Shown: positions 11,101 to 17,347 of the stretch, in pieces | How the letters are laid out: each line of letters opens with the position of its first letter | How positions within the stretch are numbered: position 1 is the first letter of the stretch | DNA from: a virus | Length of the DNA: 24,556 nt | IMG/VR virus record: IMGVR_UViG_3300020400_000039 | Span: 1-24,556 of that record | Reading direction: 5' to 3' (one strand) | The notes under the pieces: model-generated | Seen by the model: the letters and a program-made list of their open reading frames with translations, nothing else | The model's database searches: none | Told to the model about the DNA's origin: nothing | Translations under genes and position numbers: made by a program

Positions 11101-11404
11101 TAACTCTAAGGTCATGCGAAGACAGGCGGCTGTGCTAAGAAAAAGACGTCAAATCTACAACATGTATGCTAGAGCGTACTTTGATGGGGACATTGAAGGA
11201 ATGCAAAGGGCGGCGCAAAGGATAGCAGAATATAACCAACGTTACCCGGGATATCCGATTCTACAAGATAATATAGACAAGTCTATACGTAGTAGAATAC
11301 GACAGCGGGCCGGGGCATACAATGGCCTCACCTTAAATCCAAGGTTAAAAAACATGTTAGTAGAGCAAGCCGAGAGATACGGAGATCCTACTATCTTTAA
11401 TTAA
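5108..11404 (+). CDS. Giant polyvalent virion protein with metallopeptidase and PLxRFG regions (2098 aa)
   Basis: Residues 1-290 are Gly/Ala-rich with hydrophobic helices (YAPAFIPGIGIPLAFGTAV). Residues 295-460 form an acidic Asp/Glu/Thr/Ser linker. A zinc metallopeptidase centre follows: HEVGH at 970-974 and, 42 residues on, a candidate third ligand E1016 in DEFIAEVPSN, a gluzincin-like arrangement seen in phage polyvalent proteins. Residues 1130-1330 end in the PLxRFG-type motif YTPLQRDGGDYW (P1319-W1328). The C-terminal 550 residues hold MNISGGLVNLTQIPL (about 1560), HHTERINREAALFAAYRG (about 1705), MYKRYGVSMIGML (about 1775) and a hydrophobic stretch at about 1803-1841. By position and size it corresponds to T7 gp16 (1318 aa), the internal protein ejected into the cell, but I see no N-terminal transglycosylase. 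Likely packaged and delivered with DNA, where the peptidase could act on the envelope or on host proteins; its substrate is unknown. The start ATG has GGGG 7 nt upstream. Confidence 0.8.
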   Translation: MGNVIQASELSGRKYSFTIAGDEPTTDEQRQIDSIIRQNDAQFIEEYRSEYGVSPTDEGSGFSNQVGEFFKGIGRGGIGLAETSALGTAALLPLEDDTEMSAREFIRSLSYGVQRKIQPDIGLEDSKAGKFGETLGSVAGTYAPAFIPGIGIPLAFGTAVTAGSGEASERALAAGATKEERDLSTLQGAGVGATELIPLGGPILRRIRNTGGLNRIKRALAQGGIEGAQETAANVLQNLIEQGYNLEQELGEGNLEAAGYGGAAGGTVQFLVDLVRPGRARGTTSFNETIGGSTASASSQTQEQEIDDATDTAADDTDSEGTGTGDGSGESSVARGEGDERGAESAESVVSPNDGPVGGGVLSTDGATDTTGDSSDTLADDIKTKAKVQSVEEEAKEEETEEVTDEDESVDMSGLVRKKDDEELDDTTEEATDKSEIKDDKKEKGKDTETRIEGTLSAGKRKNKFSEVTTDTLLAQPTIIDGNQGTRFIDPNDPAGLQNDLILQERNRDAIALKFYGWKSRNPELGAFHDELVGDREASSPENYLTNKDLLKLNSLARRHEHRNDPDEIALTPEEQAAFTFFERFERPETALDEIASRTQVRVSDTVPAAVKGTLGGVEITKQSGQGQAARAAAFAEPFDQDTAKLAEKWVTDNLAPETTKRYNEQKADVLERLNPKSRKQYKIKTKLQDVEPRPVGRDPESVAAQAEWDTKFADSHTKDGKPKPSQAEKMAAKVKKDEAEARELLDDQLEREQAKDEKERRLEAPVTLSPEIEALSTKVVDVDAESALSKLDRTDFLTKAEERSLNFKDAQSLKSDDLTKNAIAKLEYFRNAHRAKIREDKNLLASLYPGEGLTYEDLTQDRDGSLGLPDLFNKKDALLTQFVTDRNRPLDPTVMTMLEDNNLVDALRQYAADADPASRMFAKTFAKYAGNTQVRFEDKGEQIAGFFAPRTNTITFNTNVPTTEHTFLHEVGHAVMSSYIANNPQSAPVLTLRKIYNDVKEAFPSAYNFDEFIAEVPSNQQMRTTLSELLDPNRYGTAYQRVIEAIRRIFQRIGFELGGKPPVQKSLLEVIDPLVYKLMEPAPTSRDAPPLFQIAHNPAAVDRLFRDATTNSPAFNEDAYNKFDELTKQTPKDWSQDKLGTVKGWVLKATPLHYVTRMAEKFAPSAADINNLVNQSGGELQSGYDKVNQVNDGIVKWANKSSKKNIAAWNRLNNIGTSYQVNPALSEREARDKYSPDMYKVYEIIRKDYKRLQRVDRGEPIRLYHQSQNMFKGLVEDLIKAIDTRLEASGVPEQSRAAIRDTFYTNLIKKGKLEPYTPLQRDGGDYWLSLNAIDPVTGRIERYSDSFQGEQARDRAREAIVADAKKNLLAAPEGSFVAQTIKNYVETSGITTDQALNNIMEVESTQELDATSFMRRAPNASFVNELMSKLESSGELTAETKDEIANVILKTLPETSYLQSFRMRKGGDLIKARMGYNEDSMKAIADRSRSLIRQSVNIKYKAKMQQALSKVEKEMNESGGNRINKNELLNSLRNTVSDGPIPERSKTSRALTGIGFNMTLGMNISGGLVNLTQIPLVTLPYLSGKYGIRTTMGGIKGAMSLMKNSGGTRTIMGYGTDANNQAIETEVGSGYSISNVNPRNLTRVQRRILNKMGITPEELQVFIDTGVDLGQFKRSLDHEILDVDRMGGFWSKFNKFSGFIQHHTERINREAALFAAYRGALSKLSPQQRANPDLLLKAAQDAVYDTETTNGGIAAAAAPELGRRNLGAVIFMYKRYGVSMIGMLTEMVMKITKGSPADRRMALFQLIGLYGTSGLLAGVYGMPGFGLATTVADTIMASMGMDPGGEDDDAKTMVRAYVQEGPYRGAVNYFTGVNISSRVGLSELIYRDSMIDRDWPILFRMAEQLGGPVIGIALNTERGLNQILEGAADGDTEKLRRGIETISPAAIKNMQKAARFAREGGAYTMDGKPIVQDLADGHLVAQFFGFSPASYSATMEANSKVMRRQAAVLRKRRQIYNMYARAYFDGDIEGMQRAAQRIAEYNQRYPGYPILQDNIDKSIRSRIRQRAGAYNGLTLNPRLKNMLVEQAERYGDPTIFN

Positions 11405-11430
11405 AAAAGCCCCTACGCTTGGTAGGGGCT
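11403..11430 (-). terminator. Intrinsic terminator of the leftward replication operon
   Basis: A perfect 9-bp stem pairs 11408-11416 (AGCCCCTAC) with 11422-11430 (GTAGGGGCT) around a 5-nt loop. On the minus strand the stem is followed directly by TTTTTT, the complement of the A run at 11403-11408. This is a textbook Rho-independent terminator for transcripts arriving from the right. On the + strand the stem is followed by AGTGTCGGG with no U run, so it would be at best a weak barrier to rightward transcription. The run touches the TAA of the giant virion gene. Confidence 0.9.
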
Positions 11431-11499
11431 AGTGTCGGGAGAACAATCTATAGTACTAAATCGTAAAGAAGTATCTATATAATGTATAACTCTCCTCTA

Positions 11500-11727
11500 T
11501 CATGTAGTTCTCCAAATACGCAAGCCTAATTTGCCATCTTCCTCTAAAACTCGCGTTTCTATCTGCCAGTATTTCATTTTTGCAACATTCTTGGCCTGTT
11601 CTTTCGCTTTTTCCGTATTTACGCAAGGCACAAACACGGAGTAACCTACTTCCATAGCGTCCCAGTTGACGCTTATACCAACGCCATCTGGGTTTAAATC
11701 ATCTATTTTAAGTACTTTTTGATTCAT
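11500..11727 (-). CDS. Small conserved phage protein (75 aa)
   Basis: The last gene of the leftward operon. I take ATG 11727; a TTG at 11739 would add four residues, and neither has a clear ribosome binding site. The start lies inside the 3' end of the primase gene (20-nt overlap), so coupled translation is likely. The protein is a small alpha/beta unit: YSVFVPCVNTEKAKEQAKNVAKMKYWQIETRV followed by LGLRIWRT. The SVFVPC...(helix)...GxRxWRT pattern is one I have met in unnamed small proteins of replication modules in several phages. No function is known to me. Its place behind primase-helicase suggests an accessory replication role, but this is only context. Confidence 0.6.
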   Translation of the reverse strand: MNQKVLKIDDLNPDGVGISVNWDAMEVGYSVFVPCVNTEKAKEQAKNVAKMKYWQIETRVLEEDGKLGLRIWRTT

Positions 11728-14488
11728 TTGCGCTATCAATACTAAAGTCTAATTCAAGTGCCTTACATGGGGGTATATCAAATTTCGTACCTTTACCAAA
11801 CCGCACGACCACGTTTGGCTTTGCATTCATGTCTGCTTTTAGGCTCTTAACAAGTTCTGCATAGTTTAACTGTTGTTTGGCACACCACTCTCGTAAAGGT
11901 GTCGGGCGAATATATAGCTTTCTCCTGTCTGTCTCGTATCGTGCAACCAGAGATCGCGGATTGAAGTCAGGTATTACTATCTCTTCTACACCATCACTTC
12001 TCTTATCTTGACTGCTCCGTATATGTAAAATGTTACTCCAATGCTCTGCGATAAAGTCATTCATGGTCTCAGTCACAGACGCGCCTATATCATTCACAGT
12101 GTTACGCTGCTTTCGTAGCACCTCTACAATCCAGTCAAACTGCTTATCCATAGGATAGTCTACAATACCTAGTTTAGAAGCTATGAGTAACCCTACCATC
12201 GTAGCCGCACATCCTGCGCTCCAGAACCTGTTCTCAGACGTAAGCCCTGCCGCTTCGTCTATTCTCTGTCTAGCTTGTTGCATCAAACCACGCACGGTAT
12301 CTTTGTTGGCTATTATCCACTGTATGTATTCTTCACCAAACCATCCGTAATTCTTCTTTACGTCTTCAAACAAAGCATCTGTGACAATCTTTAGTTTTGG
12401 ATCAGGTTTGATCATACTAGGTACGTCTATCTCTAAGAGCCGTTGCATTTCTGCTTTAGGTTCGGCCTTGCCCTGCCTAAGTAGTTCCCATGCACTTATG
12501 TTAGCTGACGAAATACTGAGTAACTCCCAAGGTCTACCCCTTCTTCTTTCCTGATTTCCGCTAACAGTAAGTCTGTTTTTCTGCCTACCGCCAGATAGTT
12601 GATACACTAACTTAGAGAACTCTAACCCTGTTATGTTTGTCATCTCGTCTATAGACAGAAGTATATTATGTAAAACCTCTCCACGGTTCATCATAGAGTT
12701 GTAGGTATCTTCTTTCTGATTCATCAACGACATGGGATCACCCCACACAGATAGTGCCATCATCTGAGCCGTAGTTTTACCCACGCCCGTGCCACCAAAC
12801 AGATGTATGAGCATACTGTTTATGCCTGTCATAGGCATTAGCACAGTACCGAAACCCATACCGACAATAAATCTGTGTAGCTCAAACCCGTCTTGTCTAT
12901 AAAAGTTAAACATCTCTCTTGATCTATCGGCAGTCCCTGCGGGAACAAACGCACCTGCCAACCCCGCAGTCTTTGCAGACGGTGGACTAAACTTTATATC
13001 TGTTTCTACCACCAGTCGATCGCCCAGTACGAACTCCTCTAGTGTATCATCTGTCCACCCAAACTGTTGGTGCGCTTTATCTGCTGGCCCTTGTGTTTGT
13101 AATTCATCAACCCATCTCATAGAATACTCCATCAATAACTTTAGTCCTGCTCCCATAGCTGTTACGCCTTGTGCAGACATGTTCTTACGAAACTCTTCAG
13201 TAGACGACACAGAAGATAGCGGTATGCTAAACTCTCTCACGCCGTCTTTAGGTAGCTTCAGTTTATATACAGCTATCTCTCCTTGATCAGGATCAAGTAG
13301 CCGTTTTGTTATAAAGAGATCGTTTTTATATATCTCTAAATCCTCTGGATTACCTTCAGCATCTTGCACCCTTTTATACACGCCACCATTCTTACCCCTG
13401 AAGTACGGAGCGGGGTACGTGGGTATATCTGGTTCTGGTTCTGCCTCTGCTATATATTCTCCAAGATCTATTGGTGACCGTATCTTGCCCCAGTGTGGAC
13501 AACCACCGCATACGTACGGGCGTCTATCATCAAAGGTTATGCAGGTATGTCTGTGGCTGATACCCTCAAGCTTCTTCTGCAGCACCTCTTCATTATAGTC
13601 TGGGTGTTCGTCAGATATAGCCTTTGTTGCATACTCTGCATCCTTACAGTGTTTGGCTATAGACAGCCCTGATACCCATAAAGGTTCATCAATAAGCGAT
13701 TGATATGATGCAATGTAACCTAACTGACTACACCCAACACCATCCATAGTCTTGTGCATGATAGTCTCGAATAGGTATTCTTTATTGCTTCTGTGTGGAG
13801 CAAACGCATCTGTCGAACCAAACGTATAACCCTCGTCTGTCTTATTCTCTTCGTCTGGCGCAAGCGTACTGCTGAACGCTTCAAGAGAGGTTATCTCTGT
13901 GATCTCTTCATCAACCACAACTACTTCTTTGGGTACGCTACTCTTATGGTTGTGCGTTGCAGGTATGCGTAGAATACTAGCGGCATCGGACGTACGTACA
14001 GGATCGGCCCTAAGTCCCAGTCTCCTACAGACACGTTTGAGTTTGTTAGCCACTGGCTCCCATTCCTCACGGGACACAGGATTATCTAAAGGCCAATATA
14101 CGTGTACACCGTTGCCTGAGTTGACCAGTATAGGTTCAGGTAGACAAGCCTCTACAAGAAACTCCTCTAGTGCGCCGACTGCCGCCTCTTGTGATGGATA
14201 GTCTTTTTTCTCACCACAGTCTAAGTCCAAGAAGAAAGAACGCATTTCTTGTACGTTGCTTTGTTCTCTACCAAGCACCATCTCCGGTGATTTCTGCTCA
14301 CCTGCTTCTCTATAGGTAGCTAGTGCATAGTATATATCGTAACCGTCTCTGTCGTATTCATACGCAGCGGTCTCTAATTCTTCTACAGTTTTGTAGAACT
14401 GCTGTACTCTTTTGTTTCCTTTGAACCCCCAAGCACAGTATAGTCCATTGTCTCCCAAAACTGACTTTAAAAAGTCTATTGTTTTCAT
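11708..14488 (-). CDS. AEP-type primase fused to DUF927-like helicase
   Basis: A 926-aa replication protein. The N-terminal archaeo-eukaryotic-type primase shows the metal-binding pair in FFLDLDCG (D88, D90) and the SGNGVHVYW motif with H129, followed by ILRIPATHNHK. A cysteine cluster (C316, C327, C330, H332) in a VCGGCPHWGK context separates it from the helicase and probably binds zinc. The second half is a DUF927-like P-loop ATPase with Walker A GGTGVGKTT (K571) and Walker B LLSIDEMTN (D614, E615), then SGGRQKNRLTVSGNQERR. Such fusions prime and unwind DNA at phage forks. It follows the ssDNA-binding protein gene across a 62-nt gap with a terminator-like hairpin, and its own ribosome binding site is poor, so its expression may be set low relative to the binding protein. 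It works with the family A polymerase in the same block. Confidence 0.88.
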   Translation of the reverse strand: MKTIDFLKSVLGDNGLYCAWGFKGNKRVQQFYKTVEELETAAYEYDRDGYDIYYALATYREAGEQKSPEMVLGREQSNVQEMRSFFLDLDCGEKKDYPSQEAAVGALEEFLVEACLPEPILVNSGNGVHVYWPLDNPVSREEWEPVANKLKRVCRRLGLRADPVRTSDAASILRIPATHNHKSSVPKEVVVVDEEITEITSLEAFSSTLAPDEENKTDEGYTFGSTDAFAPHRSNKEYLFETIMHKTMDGVGCSQLGYIASYQSLIDEPLWVSGLSIAKHCKDAEYATKAISDEHPDYNEEVLQKKLEGISHRHTCITFDDRRPYVCGGCPHWGKIRSPIDLGEYIAEAEPEPDIPTYPAPYFRGKNGGVYKRVQDAEGNPEDLEIYKNDLFITKRLLDPDQGEIAVYKLKLPKDGVREFSIPLSSVSSTEEFRKNMSAQGVTAMGAGLKLLMEYSMRWVDELQTQGPADKAHQQFGWTDDTLEEFVLGDRLVVETDIKFSPPSAKTAGLAGAFVPAGTADRSREMFNFYRQDGFELHRFIVGMGFGTVLMPMTGINSMLIHLFGGTGVGKTTAQMMALSVWGDPMSLMNQKEDTYNSMMNRGEVLHNILLSIDEMTNITGLEFSKLVYQLSGGRQKNRLTVSGNQERRRGRPWELLSISSANISAWELLRQGKAEPKAEMQRLLEIDVPSMIKPDPKLKIVTDALFEDVKKNYGWFGEEYIQWIIANKDTVRGLMQQARQRIDEAAGLTSENRFWSAGCAATMVGLLIASKLGIVDYPMDKQFDWIVEVLRKQRNTVNDIGASVTETMNDFIAEHWSNILHIRSSQDKRSDGVEEIVIPDFNPRSLVARYETDRRKLYIRPTPLREWCAKQQLNYAELVKSLKADMNAKPNVVVRFGKGTKFDIPPCKALELDFSIDSANESKST

Positions 14489-14504
14489 TATGCTACTTTC
14501 AGGT

Positions 14505-14537
14505 AAAAACGGTGGACTCCCACCCGAAGCCCACCGT
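14505..14537 (-). terminator. Terminator or attenuator-like hairpin between SSB and primase genes
   Basis: On the minus strand ACGGTGG (14531-14537) pairs with CCACCGT (14509-14515) through 7 bp around a 15-nt loop, followed by a run of four to five T (14505-14509). The large loop makes it weaker than the end-of-operon terminator, which fits partial read-through: more SSB message than primase message. No open frame or ribosome binding site competes for this interval. Confidence 0.55.
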
Positions 14538-14550
14538 GATTGTGGTTAGT

Positions 14551-15273
14551 CTATTTTTTCTTGGTTCCCCATTTATTGACTAATCCACTAAGGTCTTCTT
14601 CAGTCGCAGGAGCCGTAGCTTGCTCTTTAGACTTCATTTTGACGACCTTCTCTGGCTCCTTGACGTCTTCCATACCGTCTTCGATTTCTGGAAGTGCGCC
14701 GAAGGATGGTGTGGTTTCATTACCTGCAACAAAACCCCCCTCAACTTTCTTAAACTGAGTGTATATCTGACGTTCTGCAAGCTTAATAACTTGTACCTGA
14801 CGTAATCTTAGAGACACACCGTAGTTATCTTTAGACATGGCATAAGGCACAAACTCTATCATAATATTAACAGTGCTACCGCTAGTAAGTTGGAAATCTT
14901 TTGGTAGCAAATTAGCGTCAGCATCAAACTGGTCTGGCACAGGCACAATTCTATTACTGTATTGACCTTTGATATTAGCAGACCCTTCCCAGTCACCGTC
15001 ATCGGTCTCCTTAAATATATCAGTAGGAGCCTTTAGTTCTTCAGGCCATTTTTCTTTACGACCTTCCGCATAGATTTTCTCCATACGTGTATACAAGTCT
15101 TCAGCCAAAGACTGCTTCATAATAAAGTTTATCTTATATATTGCACCTGCTTCGGTGGGCTTGCATTCGACCCAACCACCTTTCTCACCCTCTTTTTCCT
15201 TGTACCGATATGTTTTATCGATCTTCGGGTACATTGCAGTTACATTTGGAATGATAAAGGTTTCATTCGCCAT
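14551..15273 (-). CDS. Single-stranded DNA-binding protein (gp2.5/DUF2815-like)
   Basis: A 240-aa protein with strong AAGGAG and 6-nt spacing before ATG 15273. The body reads as a phage OB-fold ssDNA-binding protein: IPNVTAMYPKIDKTYRY at the start, a helix (LAEDLYTRMEKIYAEGRKEKW), then NRIVPVPDQF, GSTVNIMIEFVPYAM and YGVSLRLRQVQVIKL, the last a hallmark of this group. The C-terminal 65 residues are disordered with an acidic patch (PEIEDGMEDVKEPE) and EEDLSGLVNKWG, but the protein ends TKKK. Phage SSBs normally finish in an acidic tip that contacts polymerase and helicase, so the basic end is odd. It overlaps the HTH gene by 11 nt and precedes the primase-helicase, as in other phage replication cassettes. 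It protects unwound strands and probably organises the replisome. Confidence 0.8.
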   Translation of the reverse strand: MANETFIIPNVTAMYPKIDKTYRYKEKEGEKGGWVECKPTEAGAIYKINFIMKQSLAEDLYTRMEKIYAEGRKEKWPEELKAPTDIFKETDDGDWEGSANIKGQYSNRIVPVPDQFDADANLLPKDFQLTSGSTVNIMIEFVPYAMSKDNYGVSLRLRQVQVIKLAERQIYTQFKKVEGGFVAGNETTPSFGALPEIEDGMEDVKEPEKVVKMKSKEQATAPATEEDLSGLVNKWGTKKK

Positions 15274-15466
15274 CTTGTTCTCCTTGTGTAAAATGCGCCT
15301 CTATGGACGCTAGGTTGTAGCGAAGAGTCGGGTGACTATCGCTAGGGACTTTTATGTACGAATCACGGGGTATTCTATTATGCTTCACCCATCCTCGCAC
15401 GGTTGCATTTGAGACTCCAAAGTACTCTGATATTTTAGTAATCTCAACATATTTATTCTCTGTCAT
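15263..15466 (-). CDS. Small helix-turn-helix DNA-binding protein (67 aa)
   Basis: A 67-aa protein starting at ATG 15466, overlapping the upstream stop (ATGA). Residues 8-35 form a helix-turn-helix of the MerR/AlpA-excisionase kind: ITKISEYFGVSNATVRGWVKH followed by RIPRDSYIKV, then a short strand and RYNLASIEAHF, the usual closing helix of this small fold. It probably binds DNA, as a transcription factor or as an origin or helicase-loading accessory. Its place between a conserved small gene and the SSB gene inside a replication operon would suit an autoregulator. It is also a candidate binder for the palindromes at 15894-15905 or 17328-17347, which I cannot test here. It is too short to be an integrase or a typical CI repressor. 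Confidence 0.7.
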   Translation of the reverse strand: MTENKYVEITKISEYFGVSNATVRGWVKHNRIPRDSYIKVPSDSHPTLRYNLASIEAHFTQGEQDGE

Positions 15467-15858
15467 TTGCTCGGCTTCCTTACTGTTACTGATACATCTA
15501 CAGATTTATTTAAACCCTTTGGTAGTTTCTCAGGGTTGTCTTCAAGAAATTCTCGTAGGTTGGACTGATTTATCCTACGATCAAGCAATTCAGGACATCT
15601 GTTTTCTAGAACAAACGCATGGAAATGATCCCAGTCGTAAGTCCAATATTTTTCCTTGCTTGTTTTATATACTAGACCTTCTGCAGTCCTAACGCTCTCA
15701 ACACCATGCTCGTCACAGTAATTTAGCAATGCTGCTTTAAGCTGTTCTTGTGCCTCTATAAGTTCAGCGTCTTCTTTCTTATACTTAGCAGAAAGTTCTG
15801 ATCGCTTTGCTCTAATATTTAAATAGGCGCTGGTTAAGTTTTCTATAGATACAGACAA
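15463..15858 (-). CDS. Conserved phage replication-module protein, unknown function (131 aa)
   Basis: I assign the start to TTG 15858, because GGAG (15866-15869) sits 7 nt upstream in the same GGAGAACAA leader used by the SSB and helicase genes. An in-frame ATG at 15891 lies ahead of that site and inside the promoter-like region. The protein has an N-terminal coiled coil (YLNIRAKRSELSAKYKKED, then IEAQEQLKAALLNYCDEHG), followed by VRTAEGLVYK, YWTYDWDHFHAFVLEN, LDRRINQSNLREFLE and LPKGLNKSVDVSVTVRKP. I recognise the layout (coiled coil, sxrTxxG, DWxxFxxxv, LlxkRxnqxnlxexLe, lPxGl, vxVrrp) from unnamed proteins next to SSB genes in many phages. No enzymatic residues stand out. A role tied to SSB or recombination is plausible from location only. 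Confidence 0.65.
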   Translation of the reverse strand: MSVSIENLTSAYLNIRAKRSELSAKYKKEDAELIEAQEQLKAALLNYCDEHGVESVRTAEGLVYKTSKEKYWTYDWDHFHAFVLENRCPELLDRRINQSNLREFLEDNPEKLPKGLNKSVDVSVTVRKPSK

Positions 15859-15874
15859 TTTTGTTCTCCGATTT

Positions 15875-15905
15875 ATTATAATACATGACAAATAGTATCA
15901 ATACT
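15875..15905 (-). promoter_or_regulatory. Promoter-like element with 12-bp palindrome before the 131-aa gene
   Basis: The 51-nt gap between the helicase stop and the 131-aa gene contains, on the minus strand, a perfect TATAAT (15875-15880) preceded at 15 nt by TTGATA (15896-15901). The palindrome AGTAT-CA-ATACT (15894-15905) overlaps that -35 hexamer, as an operator would. The 15-nt spacer is short, and a start 7 nt after the -10 would fall inside the GGAG, so a real promoter here may use another arrangement. It is a candidate internal promoter for the genes from here to the primase. Confidence 0.4.
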
Positions 15906-15909
15906 TACA

Positions 15910-17316
15910 TTAGTCAAGTAATTCTTGATAAAGATTTATAATTTGTGCATGTACGTTTATTTTCTTGTCAAGTAGTGCATACATCCTACGCTCTGCCACA
16001 GAGCCTTCTAACTGAATAACTGTGCATCTGTTTTTCTGACCTGCGCGGTGTACCCTAGCATTCGCTTGTGCATAAGTTTCTAAAGAAGGTGTTGGCGACC
16101 ACCACACTACAGTGTTTGCCGCTGTAAGAGTTACTCCATGCGCGGCACTCTGTGGTTGAATAACCAAGGCCCGGGGGTCCTCCTCTTCTTGAAATCTCTT
16201 AAACGTGTCTGCACGTTTTGTGGCACTTACAGCTCCTTCAATGATCGCTGTGCTTATACCGTCTTTTCGTAAACGATCAGTTAATATTTGTATGGTATGT
16301 TTGAACGGCACAAAGATAAGCACCTTGTGTTCAGTCTCGTCTATGACTTCTTTCAACACTTTATATCTGTTGTCTATGTCGAACGCTATGACACCTCCAT
16401 CATCTGTGTATGCCGCACCAGAACTTATCTGTAGGAGTTTGTTCAGTGCTACAGCAGCGTTTACTGCCGTTACACTATCACCCGTCAACTCTAGTACCAT
16501 TTCCCGTTTTAATTTATCGTAATATTTCTTTTGTTGTGGGGTCAGTGCCACTCTACGCTTCGTGTACAACATATCGGGTAAATCCATACATTGTTCTTTT
16601 GTAAACCTAATCGCAGGTTGTAAAGCGGCATGAACTCTGCGTACGGCTGATGGCTTTGGAACCCACGTAAATCTAGATACTTGTTGCATAACTTGATCTC
16701 TGAACCCAGTAAAGAACCTCGGCACACTTATTGGGTCTACAAGTTTGGCTAATCCGTACGCATCCAATGGACTCTGTGCCGCAGGTGTACCCGTCATCAT
16801 CCACAGACCACACCCCGTTTTTTCAACGATACGGTTCAACACCTTCCATCGTTGTGATCGTGAGTTCTTATAGTGTGTAGCTTCGTCTACAATTATAAGG
16901 TCAAACCCTGCTTTTTTTATAGAGTCTTCTACAATTTTAACACCGTCATAGTTTATCATTACGAAACGCGCACTGCTGAACAGTATTTTTTCTCTTTTAG
17001 CCTTATCTCCGTGTGCTATGTCTGATGTTCTGTGCGGTGCAAAGGTCTGTATGTCCTCTTGCCATGCACTATCCATGATCGACAGGGGGCATATTACTAG
17101 CACTCTGTGTAGAATGTTTTGTTTCATTAAAAAGTCTGCCGCCCAAATAGCACTGGCAGTTTTTCCTGTGCCTTGTTCGTTAAAACAAAAACCTTTTTTA
17201 TGTTCGCTTAGAAAGGCCGCTGTCTTTCTTTGATGTTCAAAGGGATCATGCTCCCCTGTCCAGTCATATAACTCATCAATGAGCGTGGTAACTGGTTTTG
17301 CCATTGTATTTCCCAA
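15910..17316 (-). CDS. SNF2-like superfamily 2 DNA helicase/translocase
   Basis: A 468-aa two-lobe SF2 ATPase of the phage SNF2 type. It shows a Q-motif-like FEHQRKTAAFL, Walker A NEQGTGKTAS (K52), motif II IIVDEATHYKN (D144, E145; DEAT instead of DEAH), motif III MMTGTPAAQSP (175-182), and in lobe 2 KVLIFVPFKHT, IQPQSAAHGVTL and motif VI QANARVHRAGQ. All catalytic motifs look intact. I start at TTG 17316: AAGGAG (17323-17328) is 6 nt away, whereas the first ATG (17304) is 18 nt away. Such helicases accompany PolA, VRR-NUC and DUF2815-type genes in phage replication cassettes and are thought to act in recombination or fork remodelling. A 20-bp palindrome touches its ribosome binding site, so its synthesis may be specially controlled. 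Confidence 0.9.
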   Translation of the reverse strand: MGNTMAKPVTTLIDELYDWTGEHDPFEHQRKTAAFLSEHKKGFCFNEQGTGKTASAIWAADFLMKQNILHRVLVICPLSIMDSAWQEDIQTFAPHRTSDIAHGDKAKREKILFSSARFVMINYDGVKIVEDSIKKAGFDLIIVDEATHYKNSRSQRWKVLNRIVEKTGCGLWMMTGTPAAQSPLDAYGLAKLVDPISVPRFFTGFRDQVMQQVSRFTWVPKPSAVRRVHAALQPAIRFTKEQCMDLPDMLYTKRRVALTPQQKKYYDKLKREMVLELTGDSVTAVNAAVALNKLLQISSGAAYTDDGGVIAFDIDNRYKVLKEVIDETEHKVLIFVPFKHTIQILTDRLRKDGISTAIIEGAVSATKRADTFKRFQEEEDPRALVIQPQSAAHGVTLTAANTVVWWSPTPSLETYAQANARVHRAGQKNRCTVIQLEGSVAERRMYALLDKKINVHAQIINLYQELLD

Positions 17317-17327
17317 ATTGTTCTCCT

Positions 17328-17347
17328 TGTTATCAATGTCGATAACA
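17328..17347 (-). promoter_or_regulatory. 20-bp palindrome (copy 1) abutting the helicase ribosome binding site
   Basis: Perfect 7-bp arms TGTTATC and GATAACA flank a 6-bp spacer. The element fills the gap between the HNH-like gene stop (17348) and the helicase AAGGAG (17323-17328), sharing one base with the latter. As RNA it would fold into a 7-bp stem with a 6-nt loop against the ribosome binding site; as DNA it is a typical dimer operator. An almost identical element lies at 21958-21977, which makes chance unlikely. Confidence 0.65.

Noticed and set aside
11405-11499. Plus-strand promoter suggested by TATAAT near 11477 and a GGGAGAACAA string at 11438
   Set aside because: No -35 hexamer at suitable spacing, no start codon after the GGAG string, and it faces convergent genes.
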